DNA from: Hyphomicrobiales bacterium
GTDB lineage: Bacteria > Pseudomonadota > Alphaproteobacteria > Rhizobiales > Rhizobiaceae
Direction: 5' to 3'
Assembly (NCBI GenBank): GCA_900472575.1
Contig: UCIV01000040.1
Coordinates: forward strand, 37,567 to 101,566
DNA length: 64,000 nucleotides
Shown here: one piece after another, positions 8,693-19,804 of the stretch
Layout: every line of letters starts with the position of its first letter
Numbering within the stretch: position 1 is the first letter of the stretch
The notes under the pieces: model-generated
Told to the model about the DNA's origin: nothing
Seen by the model: only the letters and a program-made list of their open reading frames with translations
Databases searched by the model: none
Position numbers and translations under genes: made by a program

Positions 8693-9655
8693 TTGACCGA
8701 TCCTTTCGCAGACGTTGTGGCCCTGCTTCAACCAAGCCTGCCGTTTTCGAAGATGGCGAGCGGCTCCGGTCCCTGGCGCGTCGATGCACCGGCGACGGCA
8801 CGGCCACTTTTCTGCGTCCTTCTCGAAGGTGCTTCGCGGCTGTCGGCTCCCGGGGAGGAACCGATAGAACTGCAGGCCGGCGACTTCATCCTGATCCCCG
8901 CCGCCTGCGACTTTACCATGTCGAGTATCGAGCCGGTCGATCCGGAAAATGCCGCGCATTTCGCCGTTACCAAGCGCGATGAGGAGACCCGGCACGGCGA
9001 TCCGGACGGACCGGCCAATATGCGCATGCTTGTTGGCGGACTTGCCTTCGGATCCCCGGATGCAAGCCTTCTCGTATCGCTGCTGCCGCGGCTGGTGCAT
9101 GTGCGCGGCGAAAGGCAGTTCGCCACCATCGTTCAACTGATCCGGAACGAAGCGAAGGAAGAAAAGCCGGCGCGCGACATGGTGCTGACGCGGCTTCTCG
9201 AAGTGCTGCTGATCGAGGCACTTCGGTCGGCATCCGGCGGCAGCGCCTCTCCCGGCCTGCTTCGCGGGCTTTCCGACGAGCGGCTGGCGGCCGCGCTTCG
9301 CAAGATACATGCGGACCCGAAGCATCACTGGACGGTGGAGAAACTGGCGGGCGAAGCGGCTCTATCCCGATCGGTCTTTTTCGAACGCTTTCGCAAGGCG
9401 ATGGGCGTCGCGCCGATCGAATATCTGCTCTCCTGGCGGATGGCGATCGCGAAAAAACTGCTCAGACGTGGCAATGAAGGCATCAAGGAGATCGCCGATC
9501 GTGTCGGCTACGGCTCCGCCAGCGCCTTCAGCATCGCATTCACACGATTTGTCGGAATGCCACCAACACATTACGCGCGTGCAGAGATGAACCGGGATAT
9601 AGCGGAAGGAATTTCCCCTCTCCCCGTAAGTCCTAGTGACTTGAAGACTTACTGA
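8693..9655 (+). CDS. AraC-family transcriptional regulator with cupin sensor domain
   Basis: 320 aa. The start is a TTG. The N-terminus MTDPFADVVALLQPS fits the usual beginning of this AraC subgroup, and the next ATG would remove it. Residues of about 10-190 are a cupin-like ligand domain (LQAGDFILIPAACDF). Residues of about 215-315 hold two helix-turn-helix units: WTVEKLAGEAALSRSVFFER, and IKEIADRVGYGSASAFSIAF followed by G-x-x-P. It is divergent from the SDR gene, which is the likely target. The ligand is not predictable. The stop codon lies inside a hairpin (9613-9665). Confidence 0.9.
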   Translation: MTDPFADVVALLQPSLPFSKMASGSGPWRVDAPATARPLFCVLLEGASRLSAPGEEPIELQAGDFILIPAACDFTMSSIEPVDPENAAHFAVTKRDEETRHGDPDGPANMRMLVGGLAFGSPDASLLVSLLPRLVHVRGERQFATIVQLIRNEAKEEKPARDMVLTRLLEVLLIEALRSASGGSASPGLLRGLSDERLAAALRKIHADPKHHWTVEKLAGEAALSRSVFFERFRKAMGVAPIEYLLSWRMAIAKKLLRRGNEGIKEIADRVGYGSASAFSIAFTRFVGMPPTHYARAEMNRDIAEGISPLPVSPSDLKTY

Positions 9656-9665
9656 GAGAGGGGAA
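9613..9665. terminator. Long hairpin spanning the AraC stop codon
   Basis: TTCCCCTCTC (9613-9622) pairs with GAGAGGGGAA (9656-9665). An inner pair AAGTC/GACTT extends the stem. It lies between the AraC stop and the 3' end of tRNA-His, which reads the other way. No T-run is present, so it may be a processing or end-protecting structure. Confidence 0.5.
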
Positions 9666-9742
9666 TGGTACGGTTGAGTGGGGTCGAACCACCGACCTCA
9701 GGTGCCACAAACCTGCGCTCTAACCAACTGAGCTACAACCGC
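9666..9742 (-). tRNA. tRNA-His (anticodon GTG)
   Basis: The minus strand folds as a tRNA: acceptor GCGGTTG with CAACCGT, D arm GCTC/GAGC, anticodon stem CAGGT/ACCTG around TTGTGGC (anticodon GTG), and T arm GGTGG-TTCGACC-CCACT. CCA is encoded. The base before G1 is T rather than the near-universal G-1, pair 1:72 is G-U and position 73 is A. These are the known features of tRNA-His in Rhizobiales and related alphaproteobacteria. Confidence 0.95.
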
Positions 9743-9879
9743 ACAGATCGCCGAAGCGATGTTGACCGGTCACATACGGCCATCGAATGAAGATTGCAAG
9801 TCCTTTCAATCTGACAAATTCGATCCTTGTGATCAAGTCTGCCACGCGCATGTGGACAAGTCTTCGGGCATGCGGACAA

Positions 9880-10323
9880 TCAGGCCGGCCTGAATGCTTC
9901 CATGACCTTTTCGGCAGCTTCCTTGCCGGGCCTGGAAACCTCGCCCGCAACCTTCTGGGCTGCCTCCTGCATGACTTTCACCTGCTCGACGGTAAATTCC
10001 GCCTGCTTGCGGACAAAAGCCGTCTGCAGTTCCATCACTTCGGAGAAGGATTTTGCACCGATCAGCTGCTCCATATGGGAGAGTGACATTTCGGTATTGG
10101 TGCGAAACGCGTCGATCGCCTTCAGGCCGAATTCCATCGAGCCCGCCTGGGCAGAATGGATTGTGGATTCAACCGTGCGGGAGGCTTCCTCCGCCGCCGT
10201 TTTCATCTTACCGTAGGCATCACGGGAATGGGTCGTGCTTGTCTCTGCAAATTCACGCCAGCTTTGCGTGAGCTTTGCCGGATCGAATGCCGAAAACGAG
10301 AAGATATCGTCAGTATAAGCCAC
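9880..10323 (-). CDS. phaP: Phasin (PHB granule-associated protein)
   Basis: 147 aa from a GTG start at 10323, preceded by TTGGAGG 7 nt upstream. Longer in-frame versions upstream have no ribosome site. The protein is an almost wholly helical amphipathic chain typical of the phasin_2 family: MEFGLKAIDAFRTNTEMSLS, then ELQTAFVRKQAEFTVEQ, and an alanine-rich C-terminus. Phasins coat polyhydroxybutyrate granules in the cytoplasm and control their number. The gene is divergent from the CbrA-like kinase gene, with acetoacetyl-CoA synthetase just beyond, consistent with a PHB-cycle neighbourhood. In S. meliloti, from memory, phaP1 also neighbours cbrA and acsA2. Confidence 0.88.
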   Translation of the reverse strand: MAYTDDIFSFSAFDPAKLTQSWREFAETSTTHSRDAYGKMKTAAEEASRTVESTIHSAQAGSMEFGLKAIDAFRTNTEMSLSHMEQLIGAKSFSEVMELQTAFVRKQAEFTVEQVKVMQEAAQKVAGEVSRPGKEAAEKVMEAFRPA

Positions 10324-10505
10324 AATCTTTTCCTCCAAAAAGATCCGGTCCGGCGAAAAAACAGGCATCGCCGAACCTGTTGTGCCGTAAATATAGTCGA
10401 TGCCATTGTGCATTGCAATATATGCGGCACTGCACAACCAACCGGCGTTAACCCTGTTTACGCGTTCCTGTTCTCCCATGTGGACCCTGTCGAAGGGGAG
10501 GGATA

Positions 10506-10520
10506 TTAACAAGAGGTTAA
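10506..10520 (+). promoter_or_regulatory. CtrA-type box before the CbrA-like kinase gene
   Basis: TTAA-CAAGAGG-TTAA matches the CtrA consensus TTAA-N7-TTAA exactly and ends 44 bp before the kinase start codon. A half match, TTAA-CCCTGTT-TACG, lies at 10448-10462. CbrA-type kinases control CtrA through DivK, so this would be a feedback site. Confidence 0.55.
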
Positions 10521-10564
10521 TTCCATGGCCTTATAGGCCGACACGTAATTTCACAGGCTTGCCC

Positions 10565-13500
10565 ATGTCGGACGTGCAATACCCATTCATCGATGTCGCC
10601 GTACACGAGCGTGTGCGAGAGGCATTTGCCGCGGGTATGGCCGTCGTTCTGTTCTCGGCGGATCTCAGATCGGTCTCATGGGCAAATGGCCGGGGTGCCG
10701 CACTTTTTGGCTTCGGCTCAATCTATGATTTTCTCGACCAGGGGCTTGACCGCGGCGAACTGATGTTTCGCCAGGTGGAGCCTGTAGCACGCTCGCTGCA
10801 GTCGGTGGGCGACAGGCGCACGTTTACTGTTCGCATCGCTTCCGGGTTTCTGCGCGTGGCTGTGCAGGCGCGCTGCGAAATGATCCGGGTTCAGGACAAG
10901 CCGTGCATCCTTCTCTCCGTGCCGGTGGACAGCCAAAACCTGCCGCTAAAGGAATGTGCTGCCCGCCTGATCGAAGGCTTTGACGATCCCGACACGCATA
11001 TGGCCGTGCTCGATGGCGATGGTAACATTCTGGCTGCATCCGGCCAGTTTGCAGCGCTCAGCCTTTCCATCCAGACGACGCGCATGCTTGTCTCGATGGT
11101 CGGCAATGACCGTCACCGACTGATCAAGCGCCCGATCGCGACCGCCAGCGGATATTTGCCCGCTGCGATCGGCCAGGTGTCGGAAGAGCCTGCCCTTAAT
11201 CTTCTGTTCGTCGTGGGAGCCGCAAAAATGCAGGCTGCGGCGGTGAATGCCGCCCATGCTGCGGAAGACATCGCCGTCGATAACTTCGCCTTGCCTGACT
11301 ACGAAGATGCGCTGAGCGCCGTCGCCGCGATCGAGGACAATCCCGAAGCGGAGGAAGAAATCTCGCTCGATGACACGACGGGCGCGGCCGACGAGAGTGA
11401 TGCGGCTTCCGTGGAGACGGGCGGACACGAGACAGAAACCGAAGCTGATGCCTTCGCCGAGACCGCTGCAGAAAAGGTCATGGTGGAAGAGGCTTCGGAC
11501 ACGCCTTCGCCGGTTTCCCGCATTGAAGACATCAAGAGCGGGGATGTGAAGACTGAAGATCTGGCCCCCACTGATGAAGGGGACGAGGTTTTCGCCGAGA
11601 GCGGCGAGCCGGATGCGAAGACGTTCGACGGCACCACAGCTGCTGAGCGGGATGCCGAAAACGTTGCGCAGGACATTTCTGCCGAAGAGATCGTGAGCGG
11701 AGAAAATCGCATTCCGGCAGACCTGTCGGGCGACGCGGACGTGGCTGTCGACATTGAAACCGATGACGACGAGGTCGCGCCGTTCGAATCGCACGAAGAG
11801 CATGATGACGAAACCGTGCCAGCCACCACGTCTGAGGCAGAGGCGCCGGGTCAGCGGAATGAAGGCATAAACATCACCGAAGATCACGCCGGACCAATGC
11901 CGCTTGCGCAACAGGCAGAGCCGGCATCACGTCCGCTCGGAACGGTGCGCTTCGTCTGGAAAATCGATGCCGCCGGCCGGTTCAGCGAAGTGTCGAAGGA
12001 ATTCGCCCAGGCTGTCGGGCCGCATGCAGCCGATATTTCGGGCATGGCGTTTTCCGATCTCGCCGCACTCTTCAATCTCGATCCGGACGGCAAGATCGGC
12101 GAATTGCTTGGCCGTCGGGACACATGGTCAGGCAAGACGATCTGGTGGCCGGTAGAGGGAACCTCGCTCGTGGTGCCGGTCGATCTGGCAGCGCTCCCGA
12201 CTTACACGAGAGCACGCGAATTTGACGGGTTCCGCGGCTTCGGCATCGTTCGGATGGGCGACGCAGCCGAAGACCCGCACGCCGCTGGCCTTTCATTGGT
12301 GGGAGCAGAGGCAGACCTAGCAGCCAAGCCGCTCGAAGCAGAACAGGACGATTTGCAAGCTTCCGAGCAATTGGAAGAGGTTCTCAAGCAACCGGCCGAA
12401 AACCAGAATGCCGATACTGTCCCTGCGGCAAGCGACGAGAGCGCGGAAACGGCAGCGTTCGATGAGATTGGCGACACATCGAATGAAGAGGCAAATGTCG
12501 AAGCGAGCTCTTTCGCCGATGACGACATGCCGATGCCGGGTGAAACGGACAACGAACCGGATGTGGATACCGTTGATGCGGACACAGCTGAAGACCTGGC
12601 CAAGACCGTTGACTGGCCGGAAGGCGAGCCCCCAGCCCTGACGCTGACCGACACGCCGGGCAGACGGCAATGGGACAAGGTGATCCAGCTTGAGGAGCGA
12701 CGCTCACGGCTGAGTCCCGGCGAGCAGGCAAACTTTCAGGAAATTGCCCGACGTCTGGATGATTTCGTGAAACCAGCCGAGGATCTGGAGACGGAAAGCG
12801 ACGAAGCCCTCGGTGATCAGGTTATCACCGCAGACACCCCCGCATCCGATCTGCCTGAGGATGTTGCGGCTTCCAGCAAGGACGCAACCAGCACGAACGA
12901 AGACCTCGTTTCCGAGGCTAATGGCGAGGCTGAGCAGTCCCTGCCGACCGACGACGACGAAACGCAACAGGTTGACGAAGAAGTGCCGGAAGATGCCCAG
13001 GCATTTCACGAGGATGAGACGCTTGAGGTGACCGACGGATCGGAGACTTCCGATGGCATCGTCGTCACGTTGTTCGACAACGAGCCGACGGAAGCAACCG
13101 AGGACCGCCCCGAGAATGAGATCGAGCACGAGGAAGCGGCGGATGCCGCGGCTCTCGCCGCCATGCTGCCCGGTCGCGATCGCACCGGCCTTTCCGAGGA
13201 TATCATCGACCAGATGCCGGTGGCACTTCTGGTGCATGCCGGTGATCGGCTGATCCACGCCAACAGCGAATTCCTGAAACTGACCGGCTATTCTTCGCTA
13301 GAGGCGCTTGGCGATGTCGGCGGACTTGATGCGTTGTTGCAGCGGCAGGAACTGGAAGACAAGACCACGCATGCCGGCGGCATGGTGGTGGTGCGCGCCG
13401 ACGACGTGATCGTTCCCGTGACGGCAAGGCTTCAGTCGATCCGCTTCAATGAGACATCGGCATTGATGCTGGCGCTGATGCCGGTTGCCGCCGAAGCGGA

Positions 13501-14689
13501 GCCGCCAGAAAACACCACGGCGGAAGTGTTGCCGCTGCGCCCGATCCGCACCGCCGACCAATTGGCGAAACTGCAGGTCGAGGTGGAGGAGCTGCGGGCC
13601 ATTCTGGAGACCGCCACCGACGGCGTCGTCATCATCGGATCCGACAGGGAAGTCCGGTCGATGAACCGGGCGGCAAGCGCGCTGTTCAACTTCGATGGCG
13701 AAGAGATCAACGGCAAGCCGTTCGTCACGCTTTTTGCGCATGAAAGCCAGCGGGCAATCCTCGACTATCTCTCCGGGATTTCCGGCCATGGCGTGGCGAG
13801 CGTGCTGAATGACGGTCGTGAAGTGATCGGCCGGGAGGCATCCGGCGGGTTCCTTCCTCTTTTCATGACGATCGGCCGATTGACGTCATCCAACGGCTAT
13901 TGCGCCGTCATCCGCGACATCACCCAGTGGAAACGGACCGAAGACGAGCTGCGCACCGCAAAACGCGCCGCGGAAACGGCCAATGCGCACAAGAGCGAGT
14001 TCCTTGCGCATGTGAGCCACGAGATTCGCACGCCACTGAATGCCATTATCGGCTTTGCCGACATGATGGCATCGGAACGGCTCGGGCCTGTCGGCCACCC
14101 CCGCTATATCGAATATTCGAACGATATCGGCCGCTCGGGCCGGCATGTGCTCGATATCGTCAACGACCTGCTCGATATTTCCAAGATCGAGGCGGGAGAG
14201 CTTGATCTCGATTTCATCGCTGTCGGCCTGGACGAAACGGTGTCGGAAGCGGTCTCGCTTGTGCAGCCGCAAGCAAACGGCCAGCGGGTGATCATACGCA
14301 CGGCACTGTCGCAAGCCGTGCCGCAGGTGGTGGCCGATCTGCGCTCGATCAAGCAGATCGTGCTCAACATCCTGTCCAACGCCATCCGGTTTACGCCATC
14401 GGGCGGTCAGATCGTCGTCTCCACCGCCTATGAGACGAATGGCAGCGTCGTGCTGAGAATTCGCGATACCGGTATCGGCATGAACCGCGCCGAGCTGGAA
14501 TTGGCGATGAAGCCATTCCGGCAGGTGGCGGGCGCATCCCGCAAACGGGGTGACGGCACGGGCCTTGGGCTGCCACTGACAAAAGCGATGGTGGATGCGA
14601 ACCGGGCGAATTTCGCCATTACCTCGGCGCCGAACGAGGGAACGCTGGTGGAGATCACCTTCCCGTCGCAGCGGGTTCTGGCGAGTTAA
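10565..14689 (+). CDS. cbrA: CbrA/PdhS-type PAS sensor histidine kinase with long acidic linkers
   Basis: 1374 aa from ATG 10565 (MSDVQYPFIDVAV); the open frame to 10400 lacks a ribosome site. No membrane segment is seen, so it should be cytoplasmic. Order: N-terminal PAS-like region to about 230, acidic low-complexity linker 235-450, a second PAS-like unit about 455-565, another acidic linker 570-870, PAS about 876-950, PAS about 1000-1120, then the kinase core. Phospho-acceptor His is residue 1152 in HVSHEIRTPLNAI. The ATPase domain has the N box (LNILSNAIRFTP), RDTGIGM and GDGTGLGLPL. The core resembles DivJ/PleC/PdhS kinases that act on DivK and so on CtrA and the cell cycle. Context (phasin, acetoacetyl-CoA synthetase) matches the S. 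meliloti cbrA locus as I recall it. The linkers make it unusually long. Confidence 0.82.
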   Translation: MSDVQYPFIDVAVHERVREAFAAGMAVVLFSADLRSVSWANGRGAALFGFGSIYDFLDQGLDRGELMFRQVEPVARSLQSVGDRRTFTVRIASGFLRVAVQARCEMIRVQDKPCILLSVPVDSQNLPLKECAARLIEGFDDPDTHMAVLDGDGNILAASGQFAALSLSIQTTRMLVSMVGNDRHRLIKRPIATASGYLPAAIGQVSEEPALNLLFVVGAAKMQAAAVNAAHAAEDIAVDNFALPDYEDALSAVAAIEDNPEAEEEISLDDTTGAADESDAASVETGGHETETEADAFAETAAEKVMVEEASDTPSPVSRIEDIKSGDVKTEDLAPTDEGDEVFAESGEPDAKTFDGTTAAERDAENVAQDISAEEIVSGENRIPADLSGDADVAVDIETDDDEVAPFESHEEHDDETVPATTSEAEAPGQRNEGINITEDHAGPMPLAQQAEPASRPLGTVRFVWKIDAAGRFSEVSKEFAQAVGPHAADISGMAFSDLAALFNLDPDGKIGELLGRRDTWSGKTIWWPVEGTSLVVPVDLAALPTYTRAREFDGFRGFGIVRMGDAAEDPHAAGLSLVGAEADLAAKPLEAEQDDLQASEQLEEVLKQPAENQNADTVPAASDESAETAAFDEIGDTSNEEANVEASSFADDDMPMPGETDNEPDVDTVDADTAEDLAKTVDWPEGEPPALTLTDTPGRRQWDKVIQLEERRSRLSPGEQANFQEIARRLDDFVKPAEDLETESDEALGDQVITADTPASDLPEDVAASSKDATSTNEDLVSEANGEAEQSLPTDDDETQQVDEEVPEDAQAFHEDETLEVTDGSETSDGIVVTLFDNEPTEATEDRPENEIEHEEAADAAALAAMLPGRDRTGLSEDIIDQMPVALLVHAGDRLIHANSEFLKLTGYSSLEALGDVGGLDALLQRQELEDKTTHAGGMVVVRADDVIVPVTARLQSIRFNETSALMLALMPVAAEAEPPENTTAEVLPLRPIRTADQLAKLQVEVEELRAILETATDGVVIIGSDREVRSMNRAASALFNFDGEEINGKPFVTLFAHESQRAILDYLSGISGHGVASVLNDGREVIGREASGGFLPLFMTIGRLTSSNGYCAVIRDITQWKRTEDELRTAKRAAETANAHKSEFLAHVSHEIRTPLNAIIGFADMMASERLGPVGHPRYIEYSNDIGRSGRHVLDIVNDLLDISKIEAGELDLDFIAVGLDETVSEAVSLVQPQANGQRVIIRTALSQAVPQVVADLRSIKQIVLNILSNAIRFTPSGGQIVVSTAYETNGSVVLRIRDTGIGMNRAELELAMKPFRQVAGASRKRGDGTGLGLPLTKAMVDANRANFAITSAPNEGTLVEITFPSQRVLAS

Positions 14690-14748
14690 CGACACGCCAG
14701 AAAAGCGATACATAATCATATATTCACGCAATGCGTGTATTGTGCTAT

Positions 14749-14775
14749 AAAAAAGGGGCAGCCTCGGCTGCCCTT
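14749..14775 (-). terminator. Terminator downstream of acetoacetyl-CoA synthetase
   Basis: GGGCAGCC and GGCTGCCC form a hairpin, and on the minus strand it is followed by a run of six T. It lies about 180 bp past the minus-strand gene ending at 14958 and 60 bp past the convergent kinase gene. Confidence 0.8.
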
Positions 14776-14957
14776 AAGTCATTGTGCTGTTGAACAACGA
14801 TAGAAGTAAAAGACGTCCCGCCTCAAAATCTCATCGTGTGTCAGCTTTATAGCCCCTAACGGGACATTTTGCGCCAGAATTGAGGAACGTCACTCAACAA
14901 GAGCTTAAACCTGTCCCGATCCGGATCATCGCGATGTATTGCTGCATTGCAGCAAGA

Positions 14958-16919
<1,962 letters not shown>

Positions 16920-17104
16920 ATTCCTCCCTTTCCGGCCGACGCGACCGGCCTTTCGGCATTTGCCGACCTCCTTGCGCCGCAAGACACCTCCATGCCGGTG
17001 CGGCTCAAGGATGTATAACATGTCGCATGCGACAATGAAGCACGAGACGTGAACCGTCAGGCGCCTGAATTGCGCCGTGCCGTCATTTCCTATATGCGCC
17101 TTGC

Positions 17105-18961
17105 ATGTTCACCAGAGCCGCCCAGACATTCCGCAGGCATGCACGCCGGCCAGTTGGTCGAACGGTGCTGATTGCGCTTGCGATGATCCTTGCGGTGGGC
17201 GCGATTTTCAGGATCGTCACGCCTTTCCTGATTTCCACCAGTCTGGTGCGGGAAAGCATCGAACAGTCGGTAGAACGGTGGACCGGGAATAACGCCACAA
17301 TCGGCGGCATCTCCACAATTCGGTTCTGGCCGCATCCGGAAGTCACGCTTACCGACATCACCATTCATAACGATGAACATGGCGGACGGCAGATACTGGC
17401 AACGATCAAGGAACTGTCCGCCTCGTTCGACTTGATGGAAGCCTTGCTTGGCCAGCCGGTCTTTGAGGATTTCCGCCTTAACGAACCACACCTTTTCATG
17501 AGCCGCGACAAGGACGAGCGGCTTCATTGGGCCAATGGCGGACAGCTGGTCGATGCCATGGCGAAGGTTTCTGCCAATGGCGACCGGCAGAGGCTAGATC
17601 AGGCGCTGGATGCACCGATTGGCGAGGTACAGTTTCGCAACGGCATTCTCGATATCATCCGCGAAACAGATGGAAGTGTCGTCCGCTTCGATGCCATCAA
17701 CGGCATGATGGATTGGCCTCGTCTTTCCGATACCGCCATCATCCGCGGGGACGCCGTTGTCCGCGGCAAAAGGATCGGCCTCGATATTCGCAGCACACAG
17801 CCGCTGCTGCTTCTCGATGGTAGAAGCGGAGATTTCGAGGGAACGGCCAGTGCCGACATCGGGTTTGCAAAGTTCGACGGCGTCGCAAGCCTGACGCCGC
17901 GAGGTTATTTCTCCGGCAATGCCGAGCTTCGGGCGTCGGACATGCCTGCTGCGCTGCGCTGGTTCGAGATCGATCCACGCCTGGTGGATGGACTGCAATC
18001 GGCATCGGTTTCGGCCCGGTTGATTGCAGACCGCCAGGAAATGCGGTTCGAGGAGCTTTCGCTCGGGCTGAACGAGGAGAATGCAACCGGTCTGCTGGAG
18101 CTCGACATCCCCGCCTCCACGCCGCCGAAGCTTTCGGGCACGCTTGCCTTCGATCATATGGACCTGCGCCGCCTGCTTATCGCTCTGGAGCCGACGATCA
18201 GCAAGGATGTGCAAGCGCTGCCGTCGCTTGTGACGAATATGGACCTCGATATGAGGCTTTCTTCACAAATCGCCTCGTTGGGCGGTCTCCAGCTTTATGA
18301 TGTGGCGCTTGGGCTGATGAATGTGACCCAGCAGTTCCGCCTCGATATTCTCGATAGCGATCTAAAACCGGGTCGCCTGACGGGGCGGATCACCACCCTT
18401 AATGCGAATTCCAGCGCCCGGGGCGAGGAACAAAGCGTCGCCTTCCGCGCGGCCGTCCGGGGCGTCGATTTCGCGACGATCGCACAACAGCTGCAGCTCA
18501 AAGGCCCGCTGCCTGCAGCACAGGGATCGCTCGACATTTCGCTGGATGTGCCACGCCCGATCACGCGCGACGCCTGGAACGCAGCGACCGGGACGGTCAG
18601 CTTCCAGACAGGCTCCGGCAATCTGACCGGCATGGACCTGTCGGCTATTCGCCAGCTAGCAATCCGGAAACCCTATTTCTCGCTTAGCGACGCTGCAACG
18701 GGCTCCATCGAATTCGACAGCATGAAGGCGACAGCCACTATCCGCAACGGAATTGCCGACCTTCAGGACACCGAGATTGCCGGGCGCAACGAAACGATTG
18801 CGCTGACCGGGGCCGTGCCGCTTGCAAACAGCAGCCTCGCGCTCTCGGCCACGATCACACCGAAGGATGCAAACCCGCCGCTGAACTTTTTCATCGGCGG
18901 CGCATGGCCGACACCGATCCTCTGGCCGATGAACGTGCCGGCCGCCAAGCCCGGCGAATAA
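17105..18961 (+). CDS. AsmA-family envelope protein
   Basis: 618 aa. An N-terminal membrane anchor (residues about 18-40, VLIALAMILAVGAIFRIV) is followed by a large periplasmic domain. That domain has the AsmA-type start STSLVRESIEQSVERWTG and PHPEVTLTDITIHN, and a C-terminal AsmA region around 380-600 (SARGEEQSVAFRAAVRGVDF, GSLDISLDVPRP, LQDTEIAGRN). AsmA-like proteins span the periplasm and are linked to lipid transport or outer-membrane homeostasis. The specific role here is unknown. It is divergent from acsA2 and convergent with the pot operon, with only an 18-bp gap at its 3' end and no clear terminator there. Confidence 0.82.
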   Translation: MFTRAAQTFRRHARRPVGRTVLIALAMILAVGAIFRIVTPFLISTSLVRESIEQSVERWTGNNATIGGISTIRFWPHPEVTLTDITIHNDEHGGRQILATIKELSASFDLMEALLGQPVFEDFRLNEPHLFMSRDKDERLHWANGGQLVDAMAKVSANGDRQRLDQALDAPIGEVQFRNGILDIIRETDGSVVRFDAINGMMDWPRLSDTAIIRGDAVVRGKRIGLDIRSTQPLLLLDGRSGDFEGTASADIGFAKFDGVASLTPRGYFSGNAELRASDMPAALRWFEIDPRLVDGLQSASVSARLIADRQEMRFEELSLGLNEENATGLLELDIPASTPPKLSGTLAFDHMDLRRLLIALEPTISKDVQALPSLVTNMDLDMRLSSQIASLGGLQLYDVALGLMNVTQQFRLDILDSDLKPGRLTGRITTLNANSSARGEEQSVAFRAAVRGVDFATIAQQLQLKGPLPAAQGSLDISLDVPRPITRDAWNAATGTVSFQTGSGNLTGMDLSAIRQLAIRKPYFSLSDAATGSIEFDSMKATATIRNGIADLQDTEIAGRNETIALTGAVPLANSSLALSATITPKDANPPLNFFIGGAWPTPILWPMNVPAAKPGE

Positions 18962-18979
18962 AACCGCGGGCCGCCCCTA

Positions 18980-19804
18980 TCACCTTTCCGCGCCGCGGAT
19001 CGCCAGATGCTCGTCGCGGACGCGCCTCAACTCGGCGCGCTTGGTGGTGAGGGATGCGGCGATGACGCCGATCGTTACAAGACCAATGAGGATGGTGCAG
19101 ATGGCGTTGATTTCCGGCGTCACACCGAGGCGGACCTGCGAATAGATCTTGATCGGCAGCGTCGTTGCGCCCGGGCCGGTGTTGAAGCTTGCGATGACGA
19201 GATCATCAAGCGACAGGGTGAAGGCGAGCATCCAGCCGGCGATGACGGCCGGGAATATCAGCGGCAGAGTGATCTTGAAGAAGGTTTTGACCGGCGGACA
19301 ACCGAGATCGAGCGCCGCCTCTTCCAAACTGCGGTCGAAGGTCAACAACCGCGACTGCACGACGATCGCCACATAACACATGGTGAAGGTCGTGTGGGCG
19401 ATGGTGACCGTCCAGAAACCGCGATCGACACCCATGGCGACGAAGAGCAGTAGCAGCGACAGGCCGGTGATGACTTCCGGCATGACCAGCGGGGCATAAA
19501 TCATGCCCGAGAAGGCCATGCGGCCGGGGAAGCGGGCAAACCGGGTGAGCGCGAGTGCGGCCATCGTGCCGAGGATGGTGCCCAAGGTGGCGCTGAGCAC
19601 GCCGACGCGGGCCGTCACCCAGGCCGCATCCATCAGACCCTGGTTCGACCACATGGCGGAGTACCAGTTCAGCGAAAACCCACCCCAGACCGTGACCAGC
19701 CTTGACGCGTTGAACGAGTAGACGATCAGGATGATGATCGGGATATAGAGAAAGGCGAACCCGAGGGTGAGCACGGTGGCGTCGAAACGGGGAGATCTCA
19801 TCAT
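18980..19804 (-). CDS. potI: Putrescine ABC transporter permease PotI
   Basis: 274 aa with about six hydrophobic helices, and a permease EAA-type loop EEAALDLGCPPVKTFFKITLP near residue 165. It resembles PotI/PotC permeases of the polyamine importer family. It overlaps potH by 4 bp (ATGA), which indicates translational coupling. Last gene of the potF-G-H-I operon. It pairs with PotH to form the inner-membrane channel driven by PotG. Confidence 0.9.
   Translation of the reverse strand: MMRSPRFDATVLTLGFAFLYIPIIILIVYSFNASRLVTVWGGFSLNWYSAMWSNQGLMDAAWVTARVGVLSATLGTILGTMAALALTRFARFPGRMAFSGMIYAPLVMPEVITGLSLLLLFVAMGVDRGFWTVTIAHTTFTMCYVAIVVQSRLLTFDRSLEEAALDLGCPPVKTFFKITLPLIFPAVIAGWMLAFTLSLDDLVIASFNTGPGATTLPIKIYSQVRLGVTPEINAICTILIGLVTIGVIAASLTTKRAELRRVRDEHLAIRGAER

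Noticed and set aside
10400..10564. N-terminal extension of the CbrA-like kinase to 10400
   Set aside because: The region is the divergent promoter with the CtrA-like box, lacks a ribosome site, and the protein from 10565 starts with a normal sequence.
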